A stretch of DNA of 64,000 nucleotides from an uncultured Marinomonas sp. (GTDB lineage Bacteria; Pseudomonadota; Gammaproteobacteria; Pseudomonadales; Marinomonadaceae). Under the pieces are notes generated by a model. The model did no database searches and had not been told where the DNA came from. It saw only the letters and a program-made list of their open reading frames with translations. Location: NCBI GenBank assembly GCA_947493575.1, contig CANLRQ010000006.1, forward strand, positions 1 to 64,000, in the 5' to 3' direction. Position 1 is the first letter of the stretch. Every line of letters begins with the position of its first letter. Positions 52,093 to 60,944 of this stretch are shown piece by piece. Made by a program: the position numbers and the translations under genes.

Positions 52093-52725
52093 ATGTTTTC
52101 ATTTTTGGACAAAAAAATCATTCAACTTGATCGAGCCCTCAGAACAATCGCGCCAGGGGCTTCCAGCGCATCAAGACCGTCTCCTGCTGAGAGCCTCCCT
52201 GAATGCGACTTTTCTCCAGAGGAGCAACAGCATGCAGTTGGATTAATGCGTATTAACCATACCGGAGAAGTATGCGCACAGGCCTTATACGCAGGTCAAG
52301 CTACAACAGCCAAACTTAATCACATACGTGAAGAGATGGAGCACGCAGCTGATGAAGAGGTAGATCATCTTGTATGGTGCGAGCAACGACTTATTGAACT
52401 TAATAGCACGCCCAGCATATTAAACCCCTTCTTTTATTCCGCATCTTTTCTAATTGGAGCGGGAGCTGGGTTGATAAGTGATAAACTTAGTCTGGGGTTT
52501 GTTGCAGCAACAGAAGACCAAGTTTGCCTTCATATTGATAAACACCTTGCAAGTTTGCCAGACAATGATCAGCGTAGCCGATCTATTTTAGCTCAAATGC
52601 GACTAGATGAGGCCCAACATAAAGACATGGCGCTAAACTCCGGAGGCTATGAATTCCCTCCTGCAATAATGAAACTGATGACTCAGATCTCTAAAATTAT
52701 GACCACAACGACTTATCGAGTGTAA
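52093..52725 (+). CDS. coq7: 2-Polyprenyl-3-methyl-6-methoxy-1,4-benzoquinone monooxygenase
   Basis: 210 residues, Coq7/UbiF-replacing di-iron type. MRINHTGEVCAQALYAGQ near 52, EEMEHAADEEVDHLVWCEQRL with the ExxH metal ligands near 85-95, GFVAATEDQVCLHIDKHL near 140 and MRLDEAQHKDMAL (second ExxH) near 178. It hydroxylates 5-demethoxyubiquinol in aerobic ubiquinone synthesis. It is 13 bp after the HIT gene. Confidence 0.95.
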   Translation: MFSFLDKKIIQLDRALRTIAPGASSASRPSPAESLPECDFSPEEQQHAVGLMRINHTGEVCAQALYAGQATTAKLNHIREEMEHAADEEVDHLVWCEQRLIELNSTPSILNPFFYSASFLIGAGAGLISDKLSLGFVAATEDQVCLHIDKHLASLPDNDQRSRSILAQMRLDEAQHKDMALNSGGYEFPPAIMKLMTQISKIMTTTTYRV

Positions 52726-52727
52726 TT

Positions 52728-53369
52728 ATGAACCGTGATATTAGCTCAATTCGAAGAGACTACCAGTTCGAAGATTTATTAGAAAATAGCTCTCCAAACG
52801 ACCCAATGGAGTTATTTGATGCTTGGTTAGAGACAGCAATCAAGTCCTGCCCTGAAGATCCAACAGCAATGATATTAAGTACTGTAGATGCAGATCAAAA
52901 ACCTCACGCTCGCGTAGTTTTATTAAAGCAAAGAAAAGAAGAAGGGTTTTCGTTTTTTACTAACTACGACAGCGATAAAGGGGAGCAACTAGCACAGAAC
53001 CACAATGCTTGCCTCACTTTCTTTTGGCCGTCTCTCAGCCGACAAATACGTATCGAAGGAATCGTCAAAAAAGTATCGCGTAAAGTATCTGAAGAGTATT
53101 TCGCCAGTCGCCCAAAAGGCAGTCAACTTGCTGCTGCAGCATCGAATCAAAGCCAGCCTGTTTCAAGCCGAGATTCATTGCATAAAGCTTTTAACGAGCT
53201 TGAAGAACAATACACTGACTCTACTATTGAGTGCCCTATAAATTGGGGTGGCTATATACTCGAAGCTCAATACATTGAGTTTTGGCAAGGAAGACCTAGC
53301 CGGTTGCACGATAGGCTTTCCTATAAATTCACCAATAATAATTGGTCTAGAGCCCGTCTTGCGCCTTAA
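52728..53369 (+). CDS. pdxH: Pyridoxamine 5'-phosphate oxidase
   Basis: 213 residues, FMN split-barrel. The FMN and substrate blocks are AMILSTVDADQKPHARVVLLKQRKEEGFSFFTNYDSDKGEQLAQN (read in parts), FWPSLSRQIRIEGIVKKVS, RPKGSQLAAAASNQSQPV, WGGYILEAQYIEFWQGRPSRLHDR. It makes pyridoxal phosphate. It is 2 bp after coq7. A MITE follows the stop codon at 16 bp. Confidence 0.96.
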   Translation: MNRDISSIRRDYQFEDLLENSSPNDPMELFDAWLETAIKSCPEDPTAMILSTVDADQKPHARVVLLKQRKEEGFSFFTNYDSDKGEQLAQNHNACLTFFWPSLSRQIRIEGIVKKVSRKVSEEYFASRPKGSQLAAAASNQSQPVSSRDSLHKAFNELEEQYTDSTIECPINWGGYILEAQYIEFWQGRPSRLHDRLSYKFTNNNWSRARLAP

Positions 53370-53385
53370 AGCTGAATATTAATAA

Positions 53386-53514
53386 GAGACCTTTGCACGA
53401 AAGTCATGAGCGATGATAAAACGAAGCAAAAACAGAGCTTATAAGTTATAAATGCGCATTTTGAGCCTGTTTTTAACAAAGTATTAGCAAGCGTAGTAGT
53501 CGTGCAAAGGTCTC
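53386..53514 (+). mobile_element. MITE-like element, copy 7 (long form)
   Basis: 129 bp with perfect ends GAGACCTTTGCACGA / TCGTGCAAAGGTCTC, and the inner TTATAAGTTATAAATGCGCA section. This copy is the closest to what I take as the consensus. Confidence 0.95.
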
Positions 53515-53583
53515 AGCAAAGTTATATGATTAGCTTTGCTTATATTTGGTTCCATTAAATACACTTTTTAAATACAAGCCTTA

Positions 53584-54336
53584 ATGCAAACACTCTCCCC
53601 AAATATCTACAGTCGTAACTTTATATTAGACATTTATAGAGGTATAGCTGTTTTATTGATGATGATTTTCCACTTCTGTTGGGACTTAAGAGAATTTGGT
53701 TTCATTGATTACAAACTAAGTGACCCTTTTTGGGTTACGTTTCGCTCAATCATACTTTTTTTATTCCTTACCGCAATTGGCTGGGCTGCTTATTTGAGCC
53801 ATAAAAAGCCCATTAGCTCTACCCATAAAACACGACAATTTTTATTGCGTCAAAGAAAACTCTTAGCTGCAGCGGCTCTTATTTCTTTTGCAACTTATAC
53901 TGCTTTCCCCTATCAATGGATTTACTTTGGCATTTTACACTTTATTTTGATCGTTAGTTTCATACACTACCCTTTTGCCAGCTATCCTTTAATCAGCGCG
54001 ACTATAGGACTTTTGATTGGAATAATATACTACTCAACGGACTGGCTGCTGTTTCCCAACATTTATCATTTTATTATCAACTTAGGTGCTCCACAAAACA
54101 CCTTAGACATCATATATCCTTTCCCATGGGTGGCATGTGTTTTTTTAGGATCCATATTAGGACAACTCTCTAATCAACTAGAGCAATCGTTTCACAGCCA
54201 CACCCTAAAGCCATTGCTCATTACTCACTTTTTTACATGGCTCGGTCAAAATGCATTAAGCATTTACCTACTACACCAGATCATTCTCTATGGTTTAGTC
54301 AGCCTCACAGCGTATCTATTGGTTTCATTTTTTTGA
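53584..54336 (+). CDS. DUF1624 / heparan-alpha-glucosaminide acetyltransferase-like membrane protein
   Basis: 250 residues with about seven membrane helices. The beginning RNFILDIYRGIAVLLMMIFHFCWDLREFGF carries the family's R-D-x-x-R-G-x-A-x-x-x-M-x-x-H-F pattern with the conserved His and Asp; later PFPWVACVFLGSILG and LTHFFTWLGQNALSIYLLHQIILYGLV. Members move acyl groups across the membrane; the acceptor is unknown. It stands alone between a MITE and the nrd region. Confidence 0.88.
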   Translation: MQTLSPNIYSRNFILDIYRGIAVLLMMIFHFCWDLREFGFIDYKLSDPFWVTFRSIILFLFLTAIGWAAYLSHKKPISSTHKTRQFLLRQRKLLAAAALISFATYTAFPYQWIYFGILHFILIVSFIHYPFASYPLISATIGLLIGIIYYSTDWLLFPNIYHFIINLGAPQNTLDIIYPFPWVACVFLGSILGQLSNQLEQSFHSHTLKPLLITHFFTWLGQNALSIYLLHQIILYGLVSLTAYLLVSFF

Positions 54337-54639
54337 GCACTTATTAATCATATGAACACAAAGACCTCCTAGAAGAAATTCTTTTAAAATATAGTTTAAT
54401 TCTATTGCCAATTTTTTAGTTTCGAGAATAACAGACTATTACCGTAAGTGACCACTTAGAAAGCTTCGAATCACTCAAACATCCTATTTTTCAAGCCTTG
54501 ATTTTCTGTTCAATGCACTCTATCTTCTACCTCATAATTTCAATGAATTACTACATATAGTGTTATCAAATCAAAAAAACACTACATAGGGTATTTTTGA
54601 ATCCCACCTATTCTGAACAGCACAGTTGGATAAATCGGC
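54337..54639. other. nrdA leader and promoter region
   Basis: 303 bp without a gene, upstream of nrdA. Its last third holds two NrdR boxes (54549-54564, 54579-54594). The rest is AT-rich with no feature recognised. Confidence 0.6.
54549..54594 (+). promoter_or_regulatory. Two NrdR boxes upstream of nrdA
   Basis: TACTACATATAGTGTT (54549-54564) and ACACTACATAGGGTAT (54579-54594) match the NrdR palindrome ACAnTATATnnTGT-type and are centred 30 bp apart, about three helical turns. NrdR, with ATP/dATP bound, represses ribonucleotide reductase genes by binding two phased boxes. Confidence 0.8.
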
Positions 54640-56904
54640 ATGACCACGATCACAGTTTCAAAAAGAAACGGGCAAACAGAAGCAATAAATCTTGAAAAAA
54701 TTCATAAAGTTATCACTTGGGCAGCCGAAGGATTAAACAATGTTTCCGTCTCTCAAGTTGAATTAAAAGCACAAATTCAATTTTTTGACGAGATTAAAAC
54801 CACGCACATCCATGAGACTCTAATTAAATCTGCCGCTGATTTAATCTCTGAAGAGACTCCGGATTACCAGTACCTTGCTGCTAGACTTGCTATTTTTCAC
54901 CTTCGTAAAAAAGCGTTTGGTGAATTCGAACCTCCTCATTTGTTCAATCATGTTCAGAATTTAGTCCAACAAAACCGTTACGATCAGCATTTATTAGAAG
55001 ATTACACTCAAAGTGATTTTGAAGTCATGAATGGTTTTATTGATCATTCTAGAGACATGAACTTCTCGTACGCTGCGGTCAAGCAGCTTGAAGGCAAGTA
55101 TCTAGTTCAAAATCGCGTGACAGGACAGATTTACGAAAGCCCTCAATTTATCTACATCCTTGTGGCCGCTTGTCTATTCGCCAAATACGATCAATCAACA
55201 CGATTGGATTACATACGTCGTTTTTATGATGCAGTATCGCAATTTAAATTATCACTTCCTACTCCAATAATGTCAGGCATTCGAACACCTACTCGTCAAT
55301 TTAGTAGCTGTGTATTGATTGAATGTGGTGACTCTTTAGATTCGATCAACGCAACATCTAGCGCCATAGTCAAATACGTTAGTCAAAGAGCGGGGATTGG
55401 TGTAAACGCTGGCGCAATTAGAGCATTGGGAAGCCCTATAAGAGGCGGAGAAGCTTTTCATACCGGCTGCGTACCCTTTTATAAACATTTTCAAACGGCC
55501 GTTAAAAGCTGCTCTCAAGGCGGTGTTCGTGGTGGTGCCGCAACCATTTACTACCCAATTTGGCATTTAGAGGTTGAGAGTTTATTAGTACTTAAAAACA
55601 ACCGCGGTGTAGAAGAAAATAGGGTTCGTCATTTAGATTATGGTGTTCAGTTCAATCGCCTCATGTATCAAAGACTGATCTCTGGCGGCAATATCTCTTT
55701 ATTTAGCCCATCTGATGTTCCAGGTTTGTATGATGCTTTTTTTGCTAATCAAGAAAAGTTTGATCGTTTGTATGTTCAATACGAAAATGATCCTAGTGTT
55801 CGCAAAACGACCATAAAGGCATCGGATTTATTTACATTATTTGCTTCTGAACGAGCAAGCACAGGGCGTATCTACCTGCAGAATGTCGATCACTGTAATA
55901 CTCACAGCCCATTTGACCCTGCTGTCGCTCCTATTAAACAAAGTAACCTTTGCTTAGAGATTGCTCTTCCTACAAAACCATTAAATAAAATAGACGATCC
56001 TGAAGGTGAGATAGCACTTTGCACCCTTTCCGCCTTCAACCTTGGTGAATTAAAAAATTTAGACGAACTGGAAGACTTATCTGAGTTAATTGTCCGAGCA
56101 TTAGATAGTTTACTAGACTACCAAAACTACCCTATTTTAGCTGCTCAAAACGCAACTGAACTGCGCCGTACTTTAGGTGTTGGCGTAATCAACTATGCTT
56201 ATTACTTAGCTAAAAATGGTGTTAAATATTCTGATGGCAGTGCCAATGAGTTAACACATAAGACATTTGAAGCTATTCAATATTATCTTTTAAAAGCATC
56301 CAATAAACTGTCTAAAGAGTTTGGCCCTTGCCTTGCGTTTAATGAAACAACTTATTCCAAAGGTGTCTTACCAATTGATACCTATAAGGCTGAATTAGAT
56401 GCGGTTTGCAAAACTGAACTAGTATATGATTGGGAAGCTTTACGCCAAGAGATAATCACTCATGGCTTAAGAAATTCTACACTGACGGCTCTTATGCCTT
56501 CTGAGACATCTTCGCAAATAAGTAATGCTACCAATGGTATAGAACCACCTCGAGGCTTTGTTTCTGTTAAAGCCAGTAAAGATGGTATACTAAAACAAGT
56601 TGTCCCTGAGTTTGAAAGCTTAAAAGACAAATACGAATTGCTATGGAGCATTCCTTCGAATGAAGGTTATCTACAACTTGTAGGCATTATGCAAAAGTTT
56701 GTAGACCAAGCTATTTCTGCAAATACTAACTATGACCCTCAACGTTTCGACTCTAATAAAGTTCCCATGAAGGTCTTACTAAAAGATTTGTTAACCGCTT
56801 ATAAACTTGGTGTAAAAACTCTGTATTATCATAATACTCGTGATGGCGCAGAGGACAAACAAGAAGACATGGATGACTGTGCTGGCGGCGCGTGTAAGAT
56901 ATAA
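54640..56904 (+). CDS. nrdA: Ribonucleoside-diphosphate reductase, alpha subunit (class Ia)
   Basis: 754 residues. N-terminal ATP-cone (VSKRNGQTEAINLEKIHKVITWAAEGL), the barrel with the active-site cysteines: FSSCVLIECGDSL near 225, NLCLEIALPTKP with Cys near 437, and the C-terminal pair DDCAGGACKI. SQRAGIGVNAGAIRALGSPI and LRNSTLTALMPSETSSQISNATNGIEPPR are typical. It makes deoxynucleotides with NrdB and glutaredoxin/thioredoxin. It is preceded by two NrdR boxes and followed by a terminator hairpin before nrdB. Confidence 0.98.
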   Translation: MTTITVSKRNGQTEAINLEKIHKVITWAAEGLNNVSVSQVELKAQIQFFDEIKTTHIHETLIKSAADLISEETPDYQYLAARLAIFHLRKKAFGEFEPPHLFNHVQNLVQQNRYDQHLLEDYTQSDFEVMNGFIDHSRDMNFSYAAVKQLEGKYLVQNRVTGQIYESPQFIYILVAACLFAKYDQSTRLDYIRRFYDAVSQFKLSLPTPIMSGIRTPTRQFSSCVLIECGDSLDSINATSSAIVKYVSQRAGIGVNAGAIRALGSPIRGGEAFHTGCVPFYKHFQTAVKSCSQGGVRGGAATIYYPIWHLEVESLLVLKNNRGVEENRVRHLDYGVQFNRLMYQRLISGGNISLFSPSDVPGLYDAFFANQEKFDRLYVQYENDPSVRKTTIKASDLFTLFASERASTGRIYLQNVDHCNTHSPFDPAVAPIKQSNLCLEIALPTKPLNKIDDPEGEIALCTLSAFNLGELKNLDELEDLSELIVRALDSLLDYQNYPILAAQNATELRRTLGVGVINYAYYLAKNGVKYSDGSANELTHKTFEAIQYYLLKASNKLSKEFGPCLAFNETTYSKGVLPIDTYKAELDAVCKTELVYDWEALRQEIITHGLRNSTLTALMPSETSSQISNATNGIEPPRGFVSVKASKDGILKQVVPEFESLKDKYELLWSIPSNEGYLQLVGIMQKFVDQAISANTNYDPQRFDSNKVPMKVLLKDLLTAYKLGVKTLYYHNTRDGAEDKQEDMDDCAGGACKI

Positions 56905-56920
56905 TAAGTTTGTCAGTAAA

Positions 56921-56959
56921 AAAAATGCGGAAGTAGATCATATCTAGTTCCGCATTTTT
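56921..56959 (+). terminator. Hairpin terminator between nrdA and nrdB
   Basis: A perfect 12-bp stem AAAAATGCGGAA / TTCCGCATTTTT with a second inner stem (AGTAGATCATATCTAGTT-like) ends in a T-run, 17 bases after nrdA. It resembles a strong rho-independent terminator although nrdA and nrdB are normally co-transcribed. Confidence 0.75.
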
Positions 56960-56973
56960 GCGTTATATAAAAT

Positions 56974-57016
56974 GAGACCTTTGCACGAAGTCATGAATGA
57001 TGATAAAACGAGAGCA
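56974..57016 (+). mobile_element. MITE-like element, half copy 8
   Basis: Left end only: GAGACCTTTGCACGAAGTCA followed by TGAATGATGATAAAACGAG, then unrelated DNA. It lies between the nrdA terminator and nrdB. Confidence 0.85.
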
Positions 57017-57074
57017 AACTCTCAACATGATACCCCGTATTTAATACCATAATTTAAAGGATACCAATCAAGTC

Positions 57075-58208
57075 ATGAGCTACTCTACTTTCAACAGAAA
57101 GCATTTTGATAGTATGAAAGAACCCATGTTCTTTGGGGAAAATGTCAATGTTGCTCGCTATGATCAGCAAAAGCATCCAATTTTTGAAAAGCTCATTGAA
57201 AAACAGCTCTCTTTTTTTTGGAGACCTGAAGAAGTTGACCTATCATCAGACCGTAAAGATTTCCAAAATCTTGAACCTCATGAACAGCATATATTTTTAA
57301 GCAACTTGAAGTACCAAACTCTCCTTGACAGTGTGCAAGGACGCTCTCCAAATGTTGCGCTGTTACCTATCGTATCTCTTCCGGAATTAGAAACATGGAT
57401 TGAGACTTGGGCATTTAGCGAAACCATTCACAGTCGCTCTTACACCCATATCATTCGTAATATCGTCAATGATCCTACAGCGATTTTTGATGACATCACA
57501 GTTAATGAAGAAATTACTCGCCGCGCAGACAGTGTTTCTAAATACTATGATCAGCTCATTGAAATGGTCAATCTATACAACACTTTAGGCGTTGGTACTC
57601 ATACTATTTCAACACGTGGTGAAGTGGTAATTAATCTCAGAGAACTTAAAAAAGCACTCTACCTTACTATAGCTTCAGTTAATGTATTAGAAGCAATACG
57701 CTTTTACGTCAGTTTTGCATGCAGTTTTGCTTTTGCTGAACGAACATTAATGGAAGGAAATGCCAAGATTATTAAACTGATTGCTCGAGATGAAGCCTTA
57801 CATTTAACAGGTACTCAGCACATGCTTAATATCATGGCAAGTGGCCGTGATGATCCTGAAATGGCTCTTATTGCCGAAGAATGTAAGAGCGAAGTCGCTG
57901 AAATTTTCATTGATGCTGCTCAACAAGAAAAAGAATGGTCTCGCTATTTGTTTAAAGACGGTTCGATGATAGGTTTAAATGCAGAAATTCTAAGTCAATA
58001 TGTGGAATACATTACAAATATGCGCATGCAAGCCATTGGTTTAGAAGCCCACTTTGATACCAAAAGTAATCCAATCCCTTGGATCAATGCTTGGCTAGTC
58101 AGTGACAATGTTCAAGTCGCTCCTCAAGAAGCAGAAATTAGCTCTTACTTAGTTGGTCAAATTGATAACGATTTAGGCGACTCGGATTTTGACGACTTTG
58201 ATCTCTAA
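57075..58208 (+). CDS. nrdB: Ribonucleoside-diphosphate reductase, beta subunit
   Basis: 377 residues, the E. coli size. The di-iron ligands lie in [14 protein letters not shown] (Asp), [19 protein letters not shown] (Glu, His and the radical Tyr near 121-124) and [18 protein letters not shown] (ExxH). The C-terminal tail ([12 protein letters not shown]) is the acidic NrdA-binding end. It overlaps the start of the ferredoxin gene by 20 bp. Confidence 0.97.
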   Translation: MSYSTFNRKHFDSMKEPMFFGENVNVARYDQQKHPIFEKLIEKQLSFFWRPEEVDLSSDRKDFQNLEPHEQHIFLSNLKYQTLLDSVQGRSPNVALLPIVSLPELETWIETWAFSETIHSRSYTHIIRNIVNDPTAIFDDITVNEEITRRADSVSKYYDQLIEMVNLYNTLGVGTHTISTRGEVVINLRELKKALYLTIASVNVLEAIRFYVSFACSFAFAERTLMEGNAKIIKLIARDEALHLTGTQHMLNIMASGRDDPEMALIAEECKSEVAEIFIDAAQQEKEWSRYLFKDGSMIGLNAEILSQYVEYITNMRMQAIGLEAHFDTKSNPIPWINAWLVSDNVQVAPQEAEISSYLVGQIDNDLGDSDFDDFDL

Positions 58209-58488
58209 TTCTAAAAAACAACACGCGTCAAACAGTACTCTCCATCGCGTTCTATTGGAGAAGAAGCAAGTGTTAGTAAGTGAAAAAGAGCCGCTTCTAC
58301 CTCAGCTCGAACGAGCTGGGGTATTGGTCGACTATCAATGTCGTGAGGGATATTGCAGCTCTTGCATTTTGAAACTGTTGAGAGGCCATGTAATCTACCC
58401 AACAGAGCCTTTAGCTTGGGTGCAAAGTGGCTATATGCTCGCTTGCTGTGCAATCGTTAAAAGTGATATCGAGATCTCATTTTTGTAA
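58189..58488 (+). CDS. yfaE: 2Fe-2S ferredoxin (YfaE-like, NrdB maintenance)
   Basis: 99 residues at most. [17 protein letters not shown]...YMLACCAIV gives the C-x4-C-x2-C...C plant-type cluster. YfaE-like ferredoxins reduce the NrdB cofactor to rebuild the tyrosyl radical, and the position directly after nrdB fits. The start is uncertain: TTG 58189 overlaps nrdB by 20 bp, and TTG 58198 or a later GTG is possible. The usual length is about 84 residues. Confidence 0.88.
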   Translation: MTTLISNSKKQHASNSTLHRVLLEKKQVLVSEKEPLLPQLERAGVLVDYQCREGYCSSCILKLLRGHVIYPTEPLAWVQSGYMLACCAIVKSDIEISFL

Positions 58489-58499
58489 AAACTTAAGGT

Positions 58500-58582
58500 G
58501 AGACCTTTGCTCGAAGTCATGAGCGATGATAAGCCTGCTTTTAACATCGTATTAGCAAGCGTAGTTATGGTGCAAAGGTCTC
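58500..58582 (+). mobile_element. MITE-like element, copy 9 (short form)
   Basis: 83 bp, GAGACCTTTGCTCGA to GGTGCAAAGGTCTC, lacking the middle. It separates the ferredoxin gene from the convergent phosphatidyltransferase gene and may serve as a bidirectional transcript end. Confidence 0.9.
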
Positions 58583-58598
58583 AAGGCATACAAAAATT

Positions 58599-59204
58599 TT
58601 ATTTTAACGTCCGATACCCTGCATATAATCGGGTACATGTTGTCACCCAACATAAAGCCCCAAATAACCAAGCAGCAACATCAAAGTATTGCGGGAATAA
58701 ACATACAAAGATATAAAAACCTATTGTTTCAGCGCCTTCTGTCAGCCCTCCAATGTAAAACAAAGATTTACTGCCATAATCCAACGTTCGGATTTCTCTT
58801 TTTTCTGCCATTATGGCAAATGCCAAAAAGCTACTCCCCGTTCCCATAAAGGAAAAAATCAAAAAAGATGCTGCTACAGCATTATTTATCGGATCCACTA
58901 AAGCAAAACCAAATATTACAGCCGAATAAAAAATGAAGTCCAGTGTGATATCAAGATAACCCCCAAGATCTGTGGGTTTCTTAAGTCTTGCAATCGCGCC
59001 ATCTAATCCATCCATAAAACGATTAATTAGAATAAAGGCTAATGCTAAATCATATCTCTCATTTACCAACGCAGGCAATGACATCATCCCAATAACAAAG
59101 CCAAGCATAGTCGTTTGGTTTGCAGTTATACCTAAACGCACAGCCAAGGACGCCACTTTCATTAACGGGTTTCGTAATTGCTTAACAAAATATTTATCTA
59201 ACAT
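58599..59204 (-). CDS. CDP-alcohol phosphatidyltransferase family protein
   Basis: 201 residues, about six membrane helices. The catalytic motif is DGLDGAIARLKKPTDLGGYLDITLD near 61-85, matching D-x2-D-G-x2-A-R-x8-G-x3-D-x3-D. The family transfers phospho-groups from CDP-alcohols to make phospholipids; the acceptor is not evident. It has ATLG-like ANQTTMLGFVIGMMSLPALV. It is divergent from the YbfF-like esterase gene. Confidence 0.92.
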   Translation of the reverse strand: MLDKYFVKQLRNPLMKVASLAVRLGITANQTTMLGFVIGMMSLPALVNERYDLALAFILINRFMDGLDGAIARLKKPTDLGGYLDITLDFIFYSAVIFGFALVDPINNAVAASFLIFSFMGTGSSFLAFAIMAEKREIRTLDYGSKSLFYIGGLTEGAETIGFYIFVCLFPQYFDVAAWLFGALCWVTTCTRLYAGYRTLK

Positions 59205-59273
59205 TAAAAACAGTCTTTATAGAAAAGTAAGAAACTTGCTAAACTGTGGATTTTATACCACAGAAACATAATT

Positions 59274-60035
59274 ATGATTCATGCAAAACAATACGGTCAA
59301 ACAGGTAAACACCTTATTATTCTCCATGGGCTTTTTGGTAACAGTGACAATTGGCATTCTATTGCCCAGAAGTTAAGTGAAACATATCAAATTCACTGTT
59401 TGGATTTACCCAATCATGGCCAGTCCTCCAATCTTAGTATAGCAACTTACGCTAATATGTCTGATGCTATTATAAAATGGATGAATCAAAACAATATTGA
59501 ACAGTCCTACCTACTTGGACATTCAATGGGCGGAAAAGTTGCAATGCAAATAGCATCTCATACTCCTGAGCGTATTTTAAAGCTAATTATTGCAGATATT
59601 TCACCAGTTGATTATGCTCCGAGTCATTTAGAAATCTTTGAAGGATTAAAATCAATCAATTTAACATCCATTGAAAGTCGCTCTGATGCGGATAAGCAAT
59701 TAGAAAAATATGTTAATGACATCAACATTAGACGCTTCTTAATGAAGAACTTAATTAAGTCGGAAGGTATATTTCACTGGAGAATTGCACTCGATTATTT
59801 GTTTGACAACTACCAAACTCTGTTAAAAAGCCCAACACTTCAAGAAAAATACCCTCTACCGACATTATTTATCAAAGGAGAGCTATCCGATTACATATTG
59901 CCAGAACATAGAGAGCAAATTATACAGTTTTTTCCAAATGCAGATGTAAAAGTCATTCAAGGAACTGGTCATTGGTTGCATGCTGAGAAACCAATTCCCT
60001 TTACCTCAATCATTAAGCGCTTTTGCACACCCTGA
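59274..60035 (+). CDS. Alpha/beta hydrolase, YbfF-like esterase
   Basis: 253 residues. LIILHGLFGNSDNWHSIAQKL holds the oxyanion region, LDLPNHGQSS follows, the nucleophile is in LLGHSMGGKVAMQ near Ser84, the Asp in FIKGELSDYI and the His in VIQGTGHWLHAEKP. YbfF-type thioesterases act on acyl-CoA or short esters. Its last 30 bp overlap the end of the convergent ABC-type gene. Confidence 0.92.
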   Translation: MIHAKQYGQTGKHLIILHGLFGNSDNWHSIAQKLSETYQIHCLDLPNHGQSSNLSIATYANMSDAIIKWMNQNNIEQSYLLGHSMGGKVAMQIASHTPERILKLIIADISPVDYAPSHLEIFEGLKSINLTSIESRSDADKQLEKYVNDINIRRFLMKNLIKSEGIFHWRIALDYLFDNYQTLLKSPTLQEKYPLPTLFIKGELSDYILPEHREQIIQFFPNADVKVIQGTGHWLHAEKPIPFTSIIKRFCTP

Positions 60036-60923
60036 TTCTGAACACAAGCCAAATGTATTTTCAAGATACTCAGATGACGGCAGAACAACACCAAAAGATC
60101 GCACTAGGTAAGGATTAAAGACTACTTTAAGCCTTTGGGGATATAACGAGGGGATATGCTGGTTAATGTTTTGATCATACTTGACTAATATTCCAGCCAG
60201 CTCTTTTATTTGTTCCTCAGCATCAGAGTAAATTGAGAATAAAGCACCAGCTTTAACAAAATTATTTGAAGGCCCAATCATAATTTTTCTCTGACGGAAA
60301 AACAATTTCAAGACGTCTTGAATGGTTTGTTGTTGATACAAATGAGTGTCAATAATTGAAAACAGTACATTAGTATCAACTAAAATGCGATTAATCGTTT
60401 TAAGAATTGTATTACGATCATTTGGAGTTGAGCTAAAAACAAATTTAAGGCCATGCAACGCCGCTTGCGCCTGATAATACTCCTCGTTTAATTGAATGTT
60501 CTCGCTGTATATAAGACCCAGACGACTAACATTTGGAAAAATATGCTTAAACAAACGCAATCTCAAAGATAAGTCCGCACCAGAGAATACCGCCGTTGAA
60601 GTAGATATACAGGTTTGAGAAACTGAAAGGTATTCCTCTTTGCCTAAAAATAACGCGATCACCTTTCTTCCTGAATGAGCCTTACATACATATCTAAATG
60701 CTCTAATACCTACCGCAATAATAATAGGAGGAAGTGCTTCTTTGCTTAGCATTCTGTATTCAGAAATGGTAGCTGATTCAATATCCGTTATATCTGAATA
60801 TATTCCAATTTTATTGATAACTACATTACTCGCATTAAACCCTCGCTCATGCACAAGCATGGCGCCCGCATAGTTTTTTGCCGAGAAGAAGGCTATTAAT
60901 AACGCAAAAAGTATTGGTTTCAC
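60006..60923 (-). CDS. ABC-type substrate-binding protein (PF04392-like)
   Basis: 305 residues: signal peptide (MKPILFALLIAFFSAKNYAG), then a periplasmic-binding fold with IIIAVGIRAFRYVCKAHSGRKVIALFLGKEEY, PNVSRLGLIYSENIQLNEEYYQAQAAL and LVDTNVLFSIIDTHLYQQQTIQDVLKLFFRQRKIMIGPSNNFVKAGALFSIYSD (read in parts). It resembles the tryptophan/peptide-type ABC_sub_bind family, but no permease or ATPase gene is next to it. It lies 21 bp downstream of the TonB-dependent receptor and may work with it, for example in uptake. Confidence 0.8.
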   Translation of the reverse strand: MKPILFALLIAFFSAKNYAGAMLVHERGFNASNVVINKIGIYSDITDIESATISEYRMLSKEALPPIIIAVGIRAFRYVCKAHSGRKVIALFLGKEEYLSVSQTCISTSTAVFSGADLSLRLRLFKHIFPNVSRLGLIYSENIQLNEEYYQAQAALHGLKFVFSSTPNDRNTILKTINRILVDTNVLFSIIDTHLYQQQTIQDVLKLFFRQRKIMIGPSNNFVKAGALFSIYSDAEEQIKELAGILVKYDQNINQHIPSLYPQRLKVVFNPYLVRSFGVVLPSSEYLENTFGLCSESGCAKALND

Positions 60924-60944
60924 TACTCATCCATAAAGTAACTA

